Source of the DNA: Nostoc edaphicum CCNP1411
GTDB taxonomy: Bacteria; Cyanobacteriota; Cyanobacteriia; Cyanobacteriales; Nostocaceae
Direction of reading: 5' to 3'
Assembly: GCF_014023275.1 (NCBI RefSeq)
Contig: NZ_CP054698.1
Span: 1,984,001-2,048,000, forward strand
DNA: 64,000 bases
Shown here: positions 61,286-64,000 of the stretch, piece after piece
How positions within the stretch are numbered: position 1 is the first letter of the stretch
Layout: each line of letters opens with the position of its first letter
Made by a program: the position numbers and the translations under genes
Notes under the pieces: model-generated
Told to the model about the DNA's origin: nothing
Seen by the model: the letters and a program-made list of their open reading frames with translations, nothing else
Databases searched by the model: none

Positions 61286-62509
61286 ATGAACATGACAAGA
61301 ATTGTTGCAGGCAAACTAGTTATTGCCATGTTTACACTAGGAATTTCTTCTTGCATCTCACCAACATCTGAATCAGCAAACACTAACAATCAAGAAACAG
61401 AAGCAACAGAACAAGTCAGTCAAAAAACTTCTACCAATAATCAATGTACTCTCGTTGATAATGGCTTTGGTTCACAAGGAGAGGTAAATGTACAGGCTGA
61501 AGAAGTGGTAACAGGTCTTGAGGTTCCTTGGGGAATTGCCTTTCTCCCAAACCAAGATATGTTAGTCAGTGAAAGACCTGGACGGGTTCGCCTTGTGCGG
61601 GATAGTAAACTTGTCCAAAAACCTGTAGCTACTATTGATGTTACAGATAGCGGTGAAGGTGGTTTACTTGGCATTGCGACTCATCCCAACTTTGCCGAAA
61701 ACCGACTTTTTTACGTGTACTATACTGCTGATAGAAATGGGTCGCAGGTGAATCGCGTTGAACGATGGCGATTATCCCAAAGTGGACTCAGTGCTTCATC
61801 AGATAGAATAATTCTCGATGATATTCCCGTAGCGGTGTATCACAACGGTGGTCGCATTCGTTTTGGTGCTGATGGAATGCTCTATATTGGGACTGGCGAT
61901 GCGCGAGACCCGCAAAGTTCCCAGGATGTTAATAGCCTTGCTGGGAAAATCTTGCGTCTGACGCCTGATGGACAAGTGCCGCAAGACAATCCGTTTCCAA
62001 AAAATCCCGTATATATCTCTGGTATTCGCAACACTCAAGGGTTTGATTGGCATGATGCATCAACACTATGGGTAACAGACCACGGCCCTAGTGGTGAGTT
62101 AGGTAGAAGTGGTCACGATAAAGTTAGTGTCGCCAGAGCAGGAGACAACCTTGGCTGGCCCACCATCTACCGTTGTGAATCAGGAGAAGGACTGATCACT
62201 CCGTCCATTGTTTGGCGTCAAGCTTTACCTCCAGGTGGGGCAGCAATTTATACCGGAAATTCTATTCCTGAATGGAAGGGTAGTTTAATCATTCCGACCC
62301 TCCGCTCCGAACACTTGCAGCGTGTCGTTTTCAACCCACAATCACCCCAGCAAGTCGAGCGTCATGAGGTGTATTTGCAAGGTAAATACGGACGACTCCG
62401 AGAGGCAATTATGGGGCCAGATGGCGAGTTGTATGTCACAACTAGTAACTGTGATGGACGAGGGAGTTGCCCTTCACAGCAGGATAAAATTCTCCGCATT
62501 ACCAAATGA
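61286..62509 (+). CDS. PQQ-dependent sugar dehydrogenase-like lipoprotein
   Basis: A 407-residue lipoprotein (lipobox LGISSC) with the soluble glucose/sorbosone dehydrogenase beta-propeller: EEVVTGLEVPWGIAFLPNQDMLVSERPGRV, GEGGLLGIATHPNF, VYHNGGRIRFGADGMLYIGTGDA (catalytic His), and HGPSGELGRSGHDKV. Members oxidise sugars with PQQ; PQQ synthesis genes are not in the window. A Thr/Asn/Gln/Glu-rich linker follows the lipid anchor. Confidence 0.88.
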   Translation: MNMTRIVAGKLVIAMFTLGISSCISPTSESANTNNQETEATEQVSQKTSTNNQCTLVDNGFGSQGEVNVQAEEVVTGLEVPWGIAFLPNQDMLVSERPGRVRLVRDSKLVQKPVATIDVTDSGEGGLLGIATHPNFAENRLFYVYYTADRNGSQVNRVERWRLSQSGLSASSDRIILDDIPVAVYHNGGRIRFGADGMLYIGTGDARDPQSSQDVNSLAGKILRLTPDGQVPQDNPFPKNPVYISGIRNTQGFDWHDASTLWVTDHGPSGELGRSGHDKVSVARAGDNLGWPTIYRCESGEGLITPSIVWRQALPPGGAAIYTGNSIPEWKGSLIIPTLRSEHLQRVVFNPQSPQQVERHEVYLQGKYGRLREAIMGPDGELYVTTSNCDGRGSCPSQQDKILRITK

Positions 62510-62634
62510 AAAAGATGAAAAGCTCACGCCTAGATATAGAGAGCAAGAGTTTTAAAACACTGATTTTTTTATTTCATCCTTTTATTCAAAAACGCCGAAA
62601 TCGTTTATAGTAATTATTTTTCTCTCTCTTTATA

Positions 62635-62668
62635 ATTACGAATTACGAATTACGAATTAGTAATTATT
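62635..62668. repeat. ATTACGA heptad repeat
   Basis: Three and a half units of AATTACG ending AATTAGTAATT, in the same form as the tract at 1350-1378. Confidence 0.75.
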
Positions 62669-62781
62669 TCGGTAAATTTTTCAAATTTTGTTGCAAGTCA
62701 AGTAGCAGCAGTAGTTGGTGCTGTCACTTTTTGTTCACATTTTTTGGCAATAATGAAGATTGCTAGAGAAAGGGGTTACGA

Positions 62782-63135
62782 ATGTTGATAGTAAACTTCT
62801 TACTAACTTGGCTAGTTGGCGCTCTATCACTATTACTCACAGCCTATTTTGTACCAGGCTTTGAGTTTAACGCTTTTAGTACAGCCGCAGTTGCCGCATT
62901 GATTTTAGGGTTAGTCAATGCAATTGTTCGACCTTTTTTGGTGATTTTAACATTTCCCCTTACCATTATCACGCTAGGCTTGTTTCTCTTTGTTGTTAAT
63001 GCGCTCATGCTTTTGCTGGTAGGATTTCTCGTTCCTGGATTTATTGTTGCTGGTTTCTTACCTGCATTATTAGGTTCAGTTGTTCTGACAATTGTTTCTA
63101 CCGTACTAGGACTTTTAGTTAGAAATGTAACTTAA
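62782..63135 (+). CDS. Four-helix membrane protein, phage-holin superfamily IV-like
   Basis: A 117-residue protein of four hydrophobic helices (LLTWLVGALSLLLTAYFVPG, AAVAALILGLVNAIVRPFLVI, TLGLFLFVVNALMLLLVGFLVPG, FLPALLGSVVLTIVSTVLGLLVR) with the NAIVRP and VPGF motifs of the family annotated as mycobacterial four-TM holin. In free-living bacteria these are chromosomal genes of unknown role, not phage lysis genes. An AGAAAGGGG site precedes the ATG. Confidence 0.85.
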   Translation: MLIVNFLLTWLVGALSLLLTAYFVPGFEFNAFSTAAVAALILGLVNAIVRPFLVILTFPLTIITLGLFLFVVNALMLLLVGFLVPGFIVAGFLPALLGSVVLTIVSTVLGLLVRNVT

Positions 63136-63179
63136 GATTGATTGGTGTAAATCTTCATTAAGTCATCAAGGAGGTGTCT

Positions 63180-64000
63180 TTGACAGAGAATCCACCTTCA
63201 TCTACACGACGATCAAATGTGTCCCGACAAGAACTTGTAGAATTAGTGCGATCGCAACTCGAAGCATTACTACAACAAGAAAACTTCCAGGGAGCGAAAG
63301 CTCTGTTAGTACCTGTACAACCTGTAGATATTGCCCAAGCTATTGAAGATTTGCCAAAAGCTATGCAAGCTATAGCTTTTCGCTTACTCTCAAAACAAGA
63401 GGCAATCGAAGTCTATGAATATCTCGACTCTAGTGTGCAACAATCCTTGATTGCAGAGTTGAGACATCAAGAAGTTTTCGACATTATAGATAAGATGTCG
63501 CCCGATGACCGAGCGCGACTATTTGACGAATTACCTGCTAAAGTCGTCCGCCGACTACTGGAACAACTCAGTCCAGATGAACGCGAAGCCACTGCTCTAC
63601 TTCTAGGCTACAAAGAAGGCACGGCTGGGCGAATTATGACTACAGAATATCTTTCTGTGAAGGAAGGTTTAACGATTAGCCAAGCCATTGAACGGGTTCG
63701 CGTTTTCGCTAGTGCGGCTGAAACTATCTACTACCTTTACGTGACTGATAGAGAACGCCGCCTTACCGGAACTCTTTCCTTTAGAGATTTAGTGATTGCC
63801 CAGCCAGAGCAAAGGCTGGGTGAAATTATGACCTGCGATGTAGTTTTCGTCCACACAGATACAGACCAAGAAGAAGTAGCGCGAGTCATCCAACACTACG
63901 ATTTAGTAGCTGTGCCTGTAGTAGATACAGAACAGCGTCTAGTTGGCATTGTCACCGTTGACGACGTGCTAGATGTTTTGGAGCAAGAAACCACTGAGGA
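63180..64000 (+). CDS. mgtE: Magnesium transporter MgtE, N-terminal part
   Basis: A gene running off the right edge; 273 codons visible. The start is a TTG preceded by AAGGAGG with a 5-base spacer, which decides it over later ATG codons. The N-terminal MgtE helical domain (residues about 15-135; LVPVQPVDIAQAIEDLPK, SPDDRARLFDELPAKVVRRLL) is followed by two CBS domains (AGRIMTTEYLSVKEGLTISQAI; LGEIMTCDVVFVHTDTDQEE), which sense Mg2+. The membrane domain lies outside the window. Confidence 0.9.
   Translation, partial: MTENPPSSTRRSNVSRQELVELVRSQLEALLQQENFQGAKALLVPVQPVDIAQAIEDLPKAMQAIAFRLLSKQEAIEVYEYLDSSVQQSLIAELRHQEVFDIIDKMSPDDRARLFDELPAKVVRRLLEQLSPDEREATALLLGYKEGTAGRIMTTEYLSVKEGLTISQAIERVRVFASAAETIYYLYVTDRERRLTGTLSFRDLVIAQPEQRLGEIMTCDVVFVHTDTDQEEVARVIQHYDLVAVPVVDTEQRLVGIVTVDDVLDVLEQETTE

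Noticed and set aside
62782..63135. Prophage lysis gene
   Set aside because: The holin-like label comes from a superfamily of ordinary chromosomal membrane proteins; no phage gene is nearby.

Overview
The window is chromosomal DNA of a filamentous, probably heterocyst-forming cyanobacterium close to Nostoc. Direct signs are many HIP1 octamers (GCGATCGC), a psbA gene for photosystem II D1, ferredoxin:thioredoxin reductase, a split-intein dnaE half whose intein closely resembles the Nostoc punctiforme DnaE C-intein as I remember it, PEP-CTERM and AMIN-domain proteins, and abundant heptanucleotide tandem repeats and palindromic elements typical of Nostocales.

Layout. 0-9.4 kb: end of a DUF3326 gene, a CPBP protease, a CBS-pair protein, an LPS-export operon (lptA-lptB-lptF/G), ftrC with a translationally coupled DUF309 gene, a PEP-CTERM protein, DUF58, and a small membrane protein. 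9.5-18.2 kb: a GNAT remnant, the photosystem II S4 protein, an SDR, a methyltransferase, a secreted unknown, then a four-copy tandem array of putative small RNAs (14.5-15.03 kb, period about 145 bp), ExoD, a lipid kinase, ArfB and an S4 protein. 18.8-25.0 kb: the most accessory-looking block, a 1104-residue SNF2 helicase followed by a GIY-YIG/GNAT/ASCH-like fusion, an ASCH-like protein and a P-loop kinase-like protein. The last three genes lie between two 38-bp direct repeats (37/38 identical), the right-hand one being part of a chimeric duplication scar. 25.4-27.7 kb: DUF4350 and MoxR ATPase plus a receiver-domain remnant. 27.8-36.4 kb: recR without a standard start codon in the conserved place, psbA (Glu130 form), DUF2237, a hybrid histidine kinase with a CheB-like methylesterase, and the manganese transporter mntCAB.

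37.5-42.0 kb: two DUF2231 membrane proteins and a cytochrome-oxidase operon whose subunit II has lost the CuA ligands, so it is probably a quinol-type alternative oxidase. 42.1-50.3 kb: a PD-(D/E)XK-like unknown, the C-terminal half of split dnaE, gatA, a RodZ-like protein, a His-rich PadR regulator with a palindromic operator, an NrdG-like radical SAM protein and a FecCD permease. 51-64 kb: SMR transporter, Eis-like acetyltransferase, AMIN-serine hydrolase, a large di-haem peroxidase-like protein, EamA transporter, DUF1400 esterase, PQQ sugar dehydrogenase-like lipoprotein, a small four-helix membrane protein and the start of mgtE.

Repeats shape the intergenic DNA: one MITE family (AATAC...GTATT) shows perfect 12-bp target duplications at two loci, in one case nested inside another repeat whose uninterrupted copy is also in this window, and several genes take their stop codon from a repeat. 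No tRNA, rRNA, CRISPR array or intact transposase gene was recognised.
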